Assembly (NCBI GenBank): GCA_963966185.1
Contig: CAWZYM010000054.1
Coordinates: forward strand, 92,149 to 156,148
Direction of reading: 5' to 3'
Origin: Rhabditoides inermis
Taxonomy: Eukaryota; Nematoda; Chromadorea; Rhabditida; Rhabditidae
Length of the DNA: 64,000 bases
The notes under the pieces were generated by a model. That model did not search any database. It was not told the DNA's origin and was given only the letters and a program-made list of their open reading frames with translations. This document shows, piece by piece, positions 27,773-39,448 of this stretch. The translations under genes and the position numbers were made by a program. Position 1 is the first letter of the stretch; the number at the start of each line of letters is the position of its first letter.

Positions 27773-28784
27773 CTGTCTCTCTGTCTCTCTGTCTCTGTCT
27801 CTCCCCTCTCTCTCCCCTTCTCGCCCTTACATCCGTCCTATCCTTTCCTTGTGCGGCGCAGAACTGCATCTCTGGCAGGTACTCAATGGGACAGTCCTCT
27901 GTGCCAACCAACATTCGCTCCAGCTGAAACACACACGATCATGTCATCATGACGTCACTCATTGTCTTCACTGCTATGACGTCATCCACCCACCACATCG
28001 CTGTTGTAGGCGTTGAAGTGACATTTCTTCACGCAGGCAGCCGGCAGATTGCGCTCATCGCAGCATCGGTGGAAGAGGAAGTTGGGGTTCTGGAAAGACA
28101 TCTCTCCCCCCCCCCTCTCTCTCCACCCACCGTCAGTCTATTAATTGTCTCGTTCTTAGGAGCCTCCTTCCAAACCGACAGTCCGTACACATCTCCCTCT
28201 TCTCCTACAATCACGGCTCGTCATGGCAGTGCAACTCGAACTCGCGCACGGCTCGTCATGGCAGTGCAACTCGAACTCGCGCACTCGGGCCGTTCCACCC
28301 GAATTTTTCCAAAACAATAACATGCACATCATAACTAGCATAAGCTGCTTACACGCAATTTCCTTGTTATCTAATTATGCAAATTAAATGTAATTGAATA
28401 GTTTTTTTTAAACTTGTGACATAAGAAAAAATATTCACAGCGCTATGAAACAGGAGTAATGCTAAAAATAATAAGTTTTTCGCGATTGAGTGAGGTCATT
28501 TGGAGAGGTGCCAATTAAGTCCCGCTCACTCCCTCAAGCATGATTTTCCGTCAGGGCGAGTGCGCGAGTGACGAGCCGTGCAATTGATTGATCGATTATC
28601 GATTGGTTGCTATCGGACCACCCACGATGACTTCGGTCTTGGCTCCGCGTGCCCTGCGACGACAGCCGCCGCACGAACCGCTCGAGCCGCACTGGTGAAA
28701 GTGATTATTGATTAGTTATCGATTTATCATACTCACTGCTACAGAGGTGGAGACGAGTATTGCGAAGAGGGCGTAGCGGAGCAT
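27203..28784 (-). CDS. Secreted DB-module protein (DB1)
   Basis: Seven exons: 28784-28737, 28691-28622, 28204-28131, 28089-27997, 27923-27831, 27717-27599 and 27308-27203, about 200 residues. Signal peptide MLRYALFAILVSTSVA, then a Cys-rich, basic segment (CGSSGSCGGCRRR). The cysteine module follows: NPNFLFHRCCDERNLPAAC, LERM..EDCP..MQFCAAQG, CCSSSGVGETLAGKKCLTFC. The CC..C..C, C..FCAAQG, CC..GV..C..C spacing is that of the nematode DB module, an extracellular disulphide-rich domain of unknown function. The tail is RFENMKTCFYNEIRSEAE. It is closely related to the plus-strand gene at 39.9 kb, with identical exon boundaries. A TATATAA-like box lies near 28829 on the coding strand. Confidence 0.8.
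27310..27592. repeat. GGGGGTGAGAGAGGGTCA-type minisatellite in the last DB1 intron
   Basis: About a dozen imperfect 20-26 bp units fill the intron. On the coding strand the array is pyrimidine-rich and sits before the acceptor. Open frames over it are artefacts. Confidence 0.9.
27731..27810. repeat. CT microsatellite next to DB1 exon 6
   Basis: A CT/CTGTCT run lies in the intron between 27831 and 27717. On the coding strand it is GA-rich. Confidence 0.9.
28222..28285. repeat. Tandem duplication of about 35 bp in DB1 intron 2
   Basis: GGCTCGTCATGGCAGTGCAA followed by CTCGAACTCGCGCAC occurs twice head to tail directly upstream of exon 3 on the coding strand. The copy nearest the exon overlaps the acceptor region. 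Confidence 0.8.
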
Positions 28785-29075
28785 TGTTGGATGGATGTAC
28801 ACATGACAGGAGGGAGGAAAGGGGTTTATATGCGGGCACATCAATTACACACAACAATTACGCGCCTCCTCGACTTGAGACAGTGTGAGCCTGATTGCAA
28901 GAGAGAGAGGGGGGGGGACAAACTAGATCCCACGAGCATTATGCAATACACTCATGTCATGCCCGGTCACTTCGAGTACACCACAAAATGTTTGAAACGC
29001 TACAAGTTCTACATATATAAGTTACAAACAAGTTTTGATTTATGTGAAACTGATAAATTAAGTGGTTGATAACGT

Positions 29076-29342
29076 TTAGTGTAGTAGTTTGTCGAGAAAT
29101 GCAGTGTGGGCGGCGCGCTTGACTGCGGATGAGAAACAGGAGGAGATGGCATCGAGAACAGAGAGACAGGGCAGCTGAGAGACCGACACGGACTGGATGC
29201 TGCAAGGAAGGACGCGGTGGGTCGAGTGAGCGAGCAGACAACACTCACCTGTTCGACGATTGATCACAGAACTGCAGACACTGCGCACCCGCTGCCGTCG
29301 CACCCACAGAGGCAGCCTCACAGCACTGCAGCACAAGCCACC

Positions 29343-29386
<44 letters not shown>

Positions 29387-30271
29387 TCCTTGTGATTCCT
29401 TCCCTGCGCCGCGCAGAAGTGCAGGTCAGCGGCTGCGGAGAGGGGACAAGCGTGCGAGCCGGAGAAGATGGCACGCACCTGAAACGACCAACCATAACAG
29501 TCAGCCGAACCCACGCACCACACTCTCTCCATAGGTCGAGTACTGACAGAGGGGACGGCACTCGCCCGGAACCGCGCGCTCCACGCAACACGCATCGAAC
29601 AGGTACGAGGGGTTCTGAACGGGAGTGAGATGCAGGCGTGGCAGGGTGGGCACTGACTGTGAGGTCTTCTAGACTGGTGTTACCAGGTCGGGACCAGATC
29701 GACAGCCCGTCCTTCTCCACTCGACTGCCCTCCTCGATCTCGTTGTCCAGATCATCCACAGGCTCGTCCTTGCGAGTTCGCAGAACACGAGCCTCCCCGT
29801 CGAATACAAGCGACGGATGCACCTCGATCTCAAACGAGCTATCCTCGCCTCCCTATACTCTCGTGCATCCATCATCATATTATGCAAATCTCATATTCAC
29901 GTATCTGGAAGGTGTTCTGTATTGATTTGTACCTGATGAGGTGGTGGTTGCTGACTCATCATGTGCTGCATTCCTTCCACAGCCTCCGCGCGTCGCATCT
30001 GTGCTCGAATGGGGTTGTGTGGGGGCCTGGCGTATTCCCTCGGACCATCCAGGCTATAGTGCCTGTTGATGGGAAGTCGGCTGGGTGTGTGGTGAGGGAT
30101 GGGGGAGATGCGAACTCCGGTGGTGGCAGACTCGCAGCAGCCAGCGGGAGGCACGGACAACGCACCCGAGCCGCCCAGGATGCCACACTCAACTCGAGGC
30201 ATGTGAGAACACACTACGCAACCTACCCCCTGGACGGACACGGAGAGAGATGCAAGGAGGAAGAGTAGCAT
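29076..30271 (-). CDS. Secreted DB-module protein (DB2)
   Basis: Six exons: 30271-29933, 29843-29658, 29614-29522, 29478-29386, 29325-29249 and 29199-29076, about 270 residues. Signal peptide MLLFLLASLSVSVQG. An N-terminal region of about 160 residues is not shared with DB1: it is rich in Pro and His, then acidic (DDLDNEIEEG). The DB module follows: NPSYLFDACCVERAVPGEC, VRAIFSGSHACP..LHFCAAQG, CCEAASVGATAAGAQCLQFC. The 93-nt exons carrying the first two cysteine blocks have the same length and phase as in DB1 and DB3. It lies 292 bp upstream of DB1 in the same orientation, suggesting tandem duplication. It is secreted; function unknown. Confidence 0.8.
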
Positions 30272-30572
30272 GAGGGAGTGAGGCGGGTAGCCCGCACCAC
30301 TCGCTATATCCCCCATCACATACATGCAAAAAGCCACATACCGGTCAGTGAGGCGAGAAAGTGTGCGAGGGGGGGTCATGCTGCGAGTAAGTTTAACTGA
30401 TACTAGATCAATTACACATACCGGTTGCAAACTATTGCATTTATCGCTGGCAAACAAGATCATAATCACAGAGTAACGGGCAACGGGAAACTAATCATGA
30501 GAACATAACAAAAGAAAATGCACAGAATAATATAGGCACAGGAAATAGCGAGTAAGTCAAACGGGTGGCTTC

Positions 30573-31749
30573 TCAGCTTGTCACATCCATTTTGTCACAT
30601 GCAGCCAACTTGGAAGACTCATATCGGACACGCGCCTACAAACGATCGATACTTCAATAATCAAACAATTCATTCTCTTACTCACCTCTCGCATCCTCTG
30701 CATCTGTTCGTTCAACTGCTCGTTAGTGTATCCGGACGGTGCATCCACCTATAGTATACTTCGTTCTACTGTTGAACCTTGCTCCTTACCCTGTACTTGG
30801 TCAGTTCCCTGTCTGCGATCGCTATTCCAACCCTCGCCTCTCCGATCTCTCGCATTGTAGTCTTGTGATTAGCAAATAGCTTATCCATCGACTGCAGAGA
30901 GTACTCCTGCAATTGAAGACTGTATTTGGACCCACGTTGGTTAAAACCACGCACGAATAGCTTGCTCTCCATCACAAAAGTGTCGTAGTTCATCGAATCG
31001 AATGTGCTGTCCTCATCGAATGAATTATCAAACTAAAATCACAATTCATAAACTGACTACAACACTGACAACATGTGTGCGTACCTCATCCTGGTCTAGT
31101 CCATTTTCCAATTCCTCCCATCGAATATCGAGCGTGCGGATGGTCGTCTGATGTGCACTCGGCTCCACGCTCAGACTACAAACATTCATACATACAATCA
31201 GCATTACAGAAACGGCTGTATAACTCACTACTTGAGTGTATCAGTGAGTCGTTGTTGTTTCTCTTCCACTGCAGCAAGAAGAACAGAAGTGTGCGCCAAA
31301 CCATCCTTACGCAAATTTCCCAGTTCCACCACTGCAACAAATTTTTTTATATCAAATATCGAAAGTAAAATGAAAACAACTCACACTCCTCGATGACTTT
31401 TTTGGAGCTGGCGATGAGTCGACGGATACGGCACACACCGTGGAACAAAGTGTGGAACCCTAAATCGAGCACATAAGTACACACGTAAATAAAATGAACA
31501 AACCGTCGAATACATAACGATAACAATTCGACTGCAATACAAGACACAGAAGCTGTAAACTTACTTACGCTTCTTGAGTTGTTGCGAGTCTTCATAGGTG
31601 CGTTTGGAGAGTGGGGAGGGCTCTCCAATTGCTTCGAATCGATCGTCGATCTTTCGAAGTAGCTTCACAAGGTTGGGTGGAAGAGGGCGCTGAGAGAGCG
31701 AGGCAGACGGCTTGCACTCAATCTCACCCGACAAATCTGACTGCGACAT
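30573..31749 (-). CDS. Probable coiled-coil protein, unknown family
   Basis: Seven exons in consistent phase: 31749-31569, 31459-31385, 31331-31232, 31175-31085, 31032-30790, 30748-30686 and 30635-30573, giving 271 residues. There is no signal peptide or membrane segment. Long stretches look helical with charged heptads (EEKQQRLTDTL, LDIRWEELENGLDQDE, EQLNEQMQRMRE). An acidic insert (FDNSFDEDSTFDS) precedes a conserved-looking block DTFVMESKLFVRGF. Introns are 50-120 nt. It is divergently arranged, 298 bp from the ORF at 32048. It may be a complex subunit, but I cannot assign one. Confidence 0.7.
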
Positions 31750-32047
31750 CACCTACAACACATAAAAGATGTGCAAAAAGACTTTTGCAACATTAAACGG
31801 CACAAATGATAATTTAAAAAAAAACACACACACCTCAAAACAACATTGTGTGAATTTTGGCATTTTTCACTAACACTAACTACATTGCACCACCCTGCTC
31901 TCGATTGTAATATTTATTTATTCCATTTCCTCCTCAAATTGTATGTATATATAAATTTAGGTTAACAAACTTTTTGGACGCTTTCCTTGACAATGTTGGA
32001 AAGAATTCGCGGCAAAACACTGAAAAAACAGAAACGGAAGCCCTAGA
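31750..32047. promoter_or_regulatory. Putative shared divergent promoter region
   Basis: 298 bp lie between the ATG codons of the coiled-coil gene (-) and the 32048 ORF (+). It is AT-rich with no ORF. No clear TATA box is seen for either gene. Confidence 0.3.
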
Positions 32048-32305
32048 ATGGATGACATGGATACAGCCACTCGGCTGGTTGCGAGCGATCGGGCAGAGGT
32101 GAGCGTCCCGAGCCGAGCCGAGGTGACATCATTGAGGCGATCTAGTTTGTTTGCAATCCCTAACCAGGTAAACAGATTCACGGTAAGAGGCTCATCTTCG
32201 TCGAGCCCCAAGCCTATGGTTACACGGAAAGGAACAGTGTGTGTAACAGAACGGCAAACACTGCGTACGAATCTGATCGGCGGGATGGACAGGTGTGAAA
32301 TTTAG
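32048..32305 (+). CDS. Small basic Ser/Thr-rich protein, unknown
   Basis: An uninterrupted frame of 85 codons from ATG 32048 (MDDMDTATRLVASDRAE) to TAG 32305. It contains VRGSSSSSPKPMVTRKG and ERQTLRTNLIGGMDR. A 69-nt segment (32100-32168) has intron-like borders (GAG|gtgagc, ccag|GTA) and is also in frame, so it may be spliced out. It is basic and probably disordered. Position opposite a divergent gene and good frame length support it weakly. Confidence 0.4.
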   Translation: MDDMDTATRLVASDRAEVSVPSRAEVTSLRRSSLFAIPNQVNRFTVRGSSSSSPKPMVTRKGTVCVTERQTLRTNLIGGMDRCEI

Positions 32306-32699
32306 AAGTGGCGAATTTACTTTGTGTTCATCTTTGATGTTCTCGGCGGCAAGACAAATGTGAAAGTACGAGAGGCAGAGAAGAAGGAAAACGACTACTG
32401 CACTGCGGACTGAAAGTGAATGGCGAGAAGTCCAAAAAAAAAAACGAGAAGTCGAGATCGTGTTCAAATTCGTCTCCTAAGCCTCTGCGAATACAGGCCT
32501 GTCTAATTGGAGGTCGTCATGTATGACCTGAAACGATGACCTATTGACGTGTGTTCCGATTAGAGCAAGTTCTCTTCTTGCGATAAGTCGAGCGCTTTGG
32601 TGGGTAGATCAGAAGAAGGCAGAGCGGTAATAGCGCGCATAACAGGAAAAGCCACCATATTTCGATAACAGGAAAAGCAACCATATTTCGACCATTAGA

Positions 32700-32915
32700 G
32701 TACCAAGAATGGTACTCTAATGGTACAGGAATGATTATCGATCAAGTATCGTCTTCCCGCCACTAACCTCGTCAGCCTACCTGTCTTTGTCTTTCCCCGG
32801 CGTTAGCCTATGTATATAGCATTTTAGGCACTACTGTATGTTTCATATCATAATGATTGTGTTGTCATATTCAGATATAACGATTCCGGATAAACGATTG
32901 ATTGATTGATTTCGA
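32700..32915 (+). repeat. Dispersed repeat ending in (GATT)n, LINE-3'-like
   Basis: The segment ends GGATAAACGATTGATTGATT. A related segment with the same ending lies at about 39060-39240. A short tandem tail at the 3' end is typical of CR1/RTE-type elements. Confidence 0.45.
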
Positions 32916-32954
32916 TCTGCGGCTAGGCAGATCGAAAACTACCGCTCCGGTGCA

Positions 32955-33110
32955 GGCTATGATATAGTGGCCCGCAAATGAGTTCCACTATTTTCGCGAG
33001 AGACATTAGGGCTGTTAGACAAAGATCCCACGGACTGCTTGCTAAGCTTGCGTTACCGCTACGCCACGTGGTGATGTGAGAGGATCCGTGGAGTAGAGGT
33101 ATGAATGGCA
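32955..33110. repeat. tRNA-like SINE-type repeat, copy A
   Basis: It shares CGCAAATGAGTTCC..GAGAGACATTAGGGC with copy B at 33.85 kb. The minus strand has box A-like GGCGTAGCGGTAACGC. Copy A lacks about 60 bp that contain box B in copy B. Confidence 0.55.
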
Positions 33111-33292
33111 AAAACAAATGTGCTACGCATTTCGTTCGGTATACTGTATGTTCAAAATCCACGATAATGTTTTCAACAACAAAAAACCTGAGCTAATTGC
33201 GAGTCTATTATATATTTTTCTCTCTACAACTCAATTCAACATTTATCCGAATTCGCATTATGTGATCATAACTCAAGCATAATTATTATTAT

Positions 33293-33776
33293 TCACAGAG
33301 TAGCGCCGGAAAGCAAAAGTGTTGTGTTCCATCGGTTTGGGTCCTGGTCTGAAGCAACTGTCTTCCATTCCTCCTCGAGGGCTCCTGGGTTGTCTTCTTG
33401 GAACGCTTTCTTGAACTCGTCAGCCCATTGGAGGTGGGGCCGCCCGACCTTGCCCTTCTTGGTGAGCGTCCAATCGAGCACACGGCGGGTCCATCTGTCG
33501 TCGGTGCATGTCATCGTTCGGCGCGCGAATCTCCATTTCTTCGTCCGTGCCTCGCATAGTACATCTCGTAGTCCTGTCTGTCGTCTCATCTCTTTGCACG
33601 GGACCTTGTCCAGTAGGCTTATTCCGAGCATTTTTCTCTCCATTCTCCGTTGGACCGTTCTCAGCTTCTGCAAATCCTCCCTCCTCAAACTCCATGTCTC
33701 CGCAGCGTACGTGAGAGCTGGAAGAACTGCCATGCGGAACACCTTTCTTCGCAGTCTCATGCGCTCCTCAGCGTGA
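33293..33776 (-). pseudogene. RTE-like reverse-transcriptase C-terminal remnant
   Basis: An open frame of 155 codons reads RMAVLPALTYAAETWSLRRE, then RRMERKMLGISLLDKV, then DDRWTRRVLDWTLTKKGKV and GRPHLQWADEFKKAF. These blocks follow the RT domain in RTE/BovB-type elements. The catalytic RT part is absent, so this is a 5'-truncated copy. Confidence 0.7.
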
Positions 33777-33845
33777 GAAATTGCCTATGCCTGAAGAACG
33801 CCGCCCAGCCCTACATACATTCACGAACGTTCTATATACAATTTA

Positions 33846-34060
33846 TAGTGGGCCCGCAAATAAGTTCCATCTTTTCACGAGAGACATTAGGGCGGTAAGA
33901 CAACGATCAGAATCAATTAGATGGTGTTTCCAATTTGACAAAATTTTGCGGAAGTAGCCAGGGTCGAACCCACGAACAGTTGCTTGCTGAGTGAGAGCGT
34001 TACCACTACGCCACCTGGTCATGTGAGACGACCCGCGAATAGAGAAATGAACACCAAAGA
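33846..34060 (-). repeat. tRNA-like SINE-type repeat, copy B
   Basis: The minus strand contains TGGCGTAGTGGTAACGC (box A-like) and, about 40 bp on, GGGTTCGACCC (box B), then TGTCAAATTGGAAACACCAT. The left part matches copy A at 32.96 kb. It is probably a tRNA-derived SINE; it does not fold as a functional tRNA by eye. Confidence 0.55.
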
Positions 34061-34190
34061 AATTCTGCAGTTTGCATCACTTCTTGGCATACGGTGCCAG
34101 TTAGAGCACGATTATTTTTTGCTCGGAAAATGCTGAGCTAGTTGCGCGCGAAATATAGCACTGTTGAGAATTTCACTTCTTCAATTCACT

Positions 34191-35166
34191 TGGCAACCTG
34201 GAAAGTTCAGCCGTTCAGCCGTACAGCCGTACAGCCGTACAGCCGCAAAAAGTACAGCACATGACGTCATGTGGTGTACTGGTGTATTTTTTCGAAAATA
34301 ATCTAGAAAAATGCGAGCAACCCCAATATCGGCGCCCGTATTTTTGCAGCGGCGCCGCATAGACTTACGGCGCCGCTATGATTGGTCAAACCGAATGAGT
34401 CTGCCTTGTTATCGATCTTCTACGTTTTTTTTCGGCGCACTGTATTTTTAAAAATACTAAAATTATAAAGTTAAAAAGTATTACTTCATAAAAACTCATA
34501 GAAAACTCATAACTCATTCGTTGGTTGCGCACGCATCACAACGCAAAGTAGTCACTCTCCCATGTTGTTCAAGCCATCATTTTTGTCTGTTTCTAAGCCC
34601 TGTAGAACATGGTCTCATAGCGTAGCGGATAGTAAGCGAGCCCAGAGCTCAAGTGGTCGCAGGTTGGATTCCTCTGACGGCCACAAAGTTTTGTTAAATC
34701 GCTGGAGTCAATCGCGACATGAAACTCATGCATAGCGTGCGTCTGGGTTCACCGTTCAGTGAACAAATGAATGACACTACGGCCGGGCCGTAGCGGGTCG
34801 ATGTCGAATTTACTTGCAACCCGGAAATATGCGGATATTTATGCAGGGAAAGTTATATTTCACATATATAATTCACTTGCAACACAAAAAGTATTATATT
34901 TTAGTATTATTCAAAAAGTATTAAAAAAAACTTTTTTTTTCTTTATAATTTTAGAGTTTTTAAAAAATACAGTGCGCCCGGCGCCGCTGCAAAAATACGG
35001 GCGCCGATATTGGGGTTGTTCGCATTTTTCTAGATTATTTTCGAAAAAGTACACCAGTACACCACATGACGTCATGTGGCGTACTCGTGACGTCATGTGC
35101 TGTACTTTTTGCGGCTGTACGGCTGTACGGCTGTACGGCTGTACGGCTGAACTTTCCAGGTTGCCA
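34191..35166. mobile_element. Foldback (long-TIR) element with AATTCACT duplication
   Basis: Inverted arms of about 170 bp start TGGCAACCTGGAAAGTTCAG and include four or five tandem CAGCCGTA units. They then share AATAATCTAGAAAAATGCG and CCCGTATTTTTGCAGCGGCG. Flanks read AATTCACT on both sides, an 8-9 bp target duplication as in Mutator- or hAT-like elements. The interior has a tRNA-like segment at about 34612-34682 and no transposase. Confidence 0.8.
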
Positions 35167-35387
35167 ATTCACTTCAACCCGAAGAATTTCCAGAAAAGGG
35201 ATTGATTGATTGTTGTGCGATAGTGCCGGTCTAGTCGCAATAGTGTTGTTTCCCCTCAATACACAACGAGAACGGGAGAACTGGCGGGCTTCGGCGAATT
35301 GTGTAATAAAATTGTGATGTATACATTGTTTACTATTATGATTATATTTGTACGTTGTTTGAAAATGGATATAATGTTATTGTTTAG

Positions 35388-38300
35388 ATGCCGGAAAGGG
35401 ACAGCGGGATAACTGAAGGCATGCACAATCCACACATGCCCGGCAAACTGCATGGAATACCAGAGAATGGTGAGTCACCAACCGTTTATACGAGGTTGCA
35501 AAGGGTTTACTGAAGTTGCTTATTTCGAATGATCAACAAACTGATTAAAAAAGAGAGAGGTGTTTTAGGTGCGGACTCCGGTGTGCCGTCTCCCTCTTCC
35601 TCTTGCTCCAATGGTTAGTCCTCGCAAGGATCCTGTTTGTCAACACTGTCAACGTTATGTTTATCATATGCGCATTTTTCATTATTTTTTGGTTGTAGAT
35701 CTGCTCTGTCTGGCTGCATTTCCTCCCCTTCCCTCATCCCTGGATCAAGCAACAGCTCAACTCACCACCATCATTATTTCAAATGTGAGTTTTTACATTT
35801 GATTAGAATCATTGGGTCAGTTTTGTAATGGAACTATTTCTTGCAGGGCACTTCAGCGAAGCCCCCCGTCGTCGTTTCTCTTCACAACGAGAAGGACTCG
35901 CGACGACGACAGGTGAGTTGTGTTTGTGCTATCCATCTCGCGAACCACTTTCTTCAGACTAAATATCGCGCTTCGCAACAAGCCACCGACTTGAGTCGTG
36001 TTGTCCACGCCGTGTACGGTAAGTTTTTAATAACTTTTTTTTAACATTGTTCGAAGTTGACAGTTGGTATGGTTGATGGATTGTGTGTAGATGCTGTCCG
36101 TGTGGATGCCTCGTTGCTCACTCGCATGGAGCAGACCGTGTCTCGTCTCCACTCCATGTTCCGCACCAATATGGGTGACTGCCGCCTCGACGTGAGTCCA
36201 TCTCGTCGCACTCGCTCCCCTCACCCCTCACCCTACCATGTAGGTGTACGGTTCCATGTTGAATGGGTTCGGCACCGGCTGCTCGGACATCGACCTCTGT
36301 TTCCGACTCGCCGACAAAGACGGCAATGCTGTCGAGGTGACTCACACGCTCACCTCGCTTATTTCTGCGTGTCTTTAAAGAAGCGCCCGTCGGAAGGAAG
36401 TCTGATAGCCAAGCTGGAGGAGTTATTGAGAGGCGAGGAGTCTGTGACACGTGTCGAGCCTATCTTGGCTGCCAGGGTACAGTGTTTTATTATTCATATT
36501 GTAAACTACAAAGTCATGTAATCATTGTTTTCAGGTGCCGATTGTCAAGTTCGAAGTGGACGGTTTCGACGCCGAGTGAGTGGACAGACTTGAATCAGCC
36601 AGTTTATGATGACATTGCAGTATATCCTACTACAACGTGTTGGCGCTGTACAACACGGAGATGCTGGCCGCGTACTGCAGGTGGTGGTTTGTTGATTGGT
36701 TGTTCATCTCGTTTATTGGTTGTTTGTGTATATAGATGGGACGAGCGCGTCGCTCCACTCGGAGTGTTCATCAAGCAGTGGGCCAGGGCCAACGACATCT
36801 GTAAGTGGCTCGATCCACTGCATTGTCAACAATCACTCTTCGGCCAGTTCTTTTCCATAATCTCGCTACTTGAGGCGACGCATCGAAGGGTTCTCTCTCA
36901 TCGTACGCCTACATCCTCCTTCTCGTTCACTATCTACACATCGAACGGGTAGTGCCCTGTCTCCAAGAGGTGCGAACTACACACAATATGCGCCACTGCG
37001 TTCTTTTATTAATGGATTTATATCAACTCTATTCGTTTATGTATTTATCGATTGATTTGAGGACTTTGGTGTGCCGGCGTCTCGGAAGGTGGAGGATGAG
37101 TGGGAGACGGGGTTCCACGAGCATGTGCATGTGGGCTGGTCTCGGAATGGGAAGAGCGTGGGAGAGTTGCTAGTCGGTTTCTTCCACTACTACATCCAAT
37201 TCGACTGGGAGCGAGAGGTCGTCTGCGTGAGGTCTGTATCATTACACCCCTCTTCTCTCAACTATTGTGTTGTGTGTAAGCGTCAAAGTAGTTTGTTATT
37301 ACTTGAATACAGGACTCGCTCCGATGTGACGCGTCGTGCCAAGAGATGGGAGGGCAGTTTCATGTGCATAGAAGACCCATTCGAACTCCAGCACAATCTC
37401 GCAGCTAGATGCAGCCAAGCAAGTGAGTATACAGTGCGCAAACTATTGTGTACTCATGAACCCCGCGCGCTATAATGCCGCAAATGACTTTTCACAGATG
37501 GTTCGGAAGTAGTTACTGTTGTGAGTACGTTCTCGTGGTTTTTGAGTAACGCTGATTGTGGGGTCTCACTAAATAGTGAGCGTGTGATTTGATGATTGAT
37601 GTGCTGCAGTGCGCTCGTACATTATTCGCTGCATGTGCAACACCCTGGGGAGACTGATCGCCGAGACACCGGATATGAACTTCATCTGTGAGGGACAAGC
37701 CACCGGAAGCAAACTGGCGGTGAGTGAGTGAGTGAGTGAGAGAGAGAGAGAGAGAGAGAGAGGGATGGGAGCGAGAGGAGTGGGTTGCAGAATGAGGTGG
37801 TGATGCGACTGACGCTGCCTCCGTGGGACAAGCCGCCAGTGGAGCGGCCAAGCAAGGGAAGACGGAGGTGAGTGGGCAGAGGGGATGCACGCACCACACA
37901 CCACACACCTCTCCAGCCGCCTCTCCTCCATGTCGTCTTCTATATCATCCGACGGCTTCTCCCTCCCCTCTGTGCCCATGCCCTTCAACCTCTCTTCCTT
38001 CGTACACGGCTCGTTTCACTTCCCGCCGCACGGCTCCGCCCTCCGAGGCCCCGCCCCCTCACGGGTCGTCTACCTGTGGAACATCCCCGACCAGATGGAA
38101 GAGGTGGCTGTACTGAGTGTGTACGCAGCATACGGGGCCATCATCAACTACTCCGTGTGGATTGGAGGCAACGCGGCCAGCAAGCAGGTCATTGAGCTAC
38201 TCTCTCTCCCTCCCCTATCTCTCCCTCCCCTCTCTCTCTCCCTTTCCCTCTCTCTCTCTCTCCCTCTCTCTCTCTCCCTTTCCCTCCCTCCCTCTCCCTA

Positions 38301-38799
38301 TTTCTCTCTCTCCCTCTCCCTCTCTCCCTCTCTCCCTCTCTCCCTCTCTCCCTCTCTCCCTCTCTTTCCCTCCCTCTCTCTCCCTTTCCCTCCTTCTCTC
38401 TCCCTATCTCTCTCCCTCGCCCTTTCCCTCTCTCCCTCTCTCTCCCCCTCTCCCTCCCCCTCTCTCCCTTTCCCTTCCTCTCTCTGCCTTCCTCTCTCTC
38501 CCTCTCTCTCCCTCTCTCTCCTCTCCCTCCCTCTCTTTCCTTTTCCCTCCCGCTCTCTCCCTATCTCTTTCTCCCTCTCCCTCTCTCTCCCTCTCTCTCC
38601 CTCTCTCTCCCTCTCTCCTTCTCTCCCCCTCTCCCCCCTCTCTTCCTTCTCTCTCTCCCATAACATTCCTTCCAGGCTCTGATCGAGTATGCCCACCCGC
38701 AGTCCGCTCACCGAGTCGTCTCCTCGTGGGTGCAGATCCGAGGCTTCTCCATATCTGCCCAGTACAGTCAGTATCAGGTGCGGTAGTGATTACTATTAC

Positions 38800-38844
<45 letters not shown>

Positions 38845-39237
38845 ACAGATATTATTATATATTATTATTTCTTCCTCTCTCGCATCGCGCGGTCGGGTCG
38901 AAATGATCTTCCCCCAGTACACTTGAGCAAGGCGGGGAATAGCTCATGAGAACGCTGTCATCCTAGCCCGCGGAGTTACTATTGTGGATTATAATGGAAG
39001 AAAAGGAACACCCGGAGCTCCACTATCGTCTATAATGGTATCTAATTATAATGGATTATGGAAAGGAAATCGAATGATTATCGACTGAATATCGATCTAA
39101 TATCGACTTTCGACCTTCGACCCTACCATCCCCGTTGCTAAACTGTGTTTCTCCCAGCGCTTAGCCCTTGTGGTGTACCGTATGCACTTGTTGTATAGTC
39201 AGGATATAGCGATTCTGGATAAATGATTGATTGATTG

Positions 39238-39297
<60 letters not shown>

Positions 39298-39448
39298 GCT
39301 TATAAATGTTGCTTTTCAGAAGATTCCCCTTTGCGATCCTGTTCAGCAGGAGCGAAAGCGCCGCAACATCGTATACTCTGTGAGGTGAGGATGGAGAAGA
39401 GAGATTAGAAGTATCCTTTTTTGCAGGCTCGCCACCTACGCACTTTAG
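35388..39448 (+). CDS. TUTase-like nucleotidyltransferase, probably fused to a PTB-type RRM
   Basis: Twenty phase-consistent exons give 605 residues: 35388-35469, 35569-35613, 35699-35784, 35847-35912, 35958-36018, 36091-36191, 36244-36336, 36381-36476, 36535-36575, 36621-36680, 36736-36800, 36875-36969, 37062-37231, 37313-37422, 37610-37719, 37791-37867, 37917-38187, 38676-38777, 39320-39384 and 39427-39448. The catalytic module resembles the second half of TUT4/7: GFGTGCSDIDLCFR (Asp162/164), VPIVKFEVDG, a third Asp (about 224) formed across a splice junction before ISYYNV, then DASKGSLSSYAYIL and CIEDPFELQHNL. It lacks the N-terminal dead NTase and the zinc knuckles. Exons 17-19 encode an RRM (RVVYLWNIP..ALIEYAHPQSAHRV..IRGFSISAQYS) most like PTB/hnRNP L RRMs. 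An ATG in exon 17 leaves open a separate downstream gene. TTTAG|ATG suggests trans-splicing. Confidence 0.82.
38188..38675. repeat. CT-rich repeat filling intron 17 of the TUT-RRM gene
   Basis: A 488-nt intron is almost purely CTCC/CTCT repeats ending in TTCCAG. All long frames over it are artefacts. Confidence 0.95.
38800..39300. repeat. ATT microsatellites and LINE-3'-like repeat in intron 18
   Basis: (ATT)n runs lie at about 38803-38842 and 39238-39297. Between them a segment ending GGATAAATGATTGATTGATT resembles the repeat at 32.7-32.9 kb, and the second ATT run extends its tail. Confidence 0.7.

Noticed and set aside
8925..34682. Functional tRNA genes
   Set aside because: Several stretches have box A/B-like sequence (about 8960, 9260, 14700, 33990, 34645), but all sit inside repeats and none shows a convincing cloverleaf with matched acceptor stem by eye.
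37513..38926. Long Ser/Leu-rich plus frames and Arg/Glu-rich minus frames
   Set aside because: They are open only because of the CT-rich introns of the TUT-RRM gene and are antisense or out of frame with its exons.
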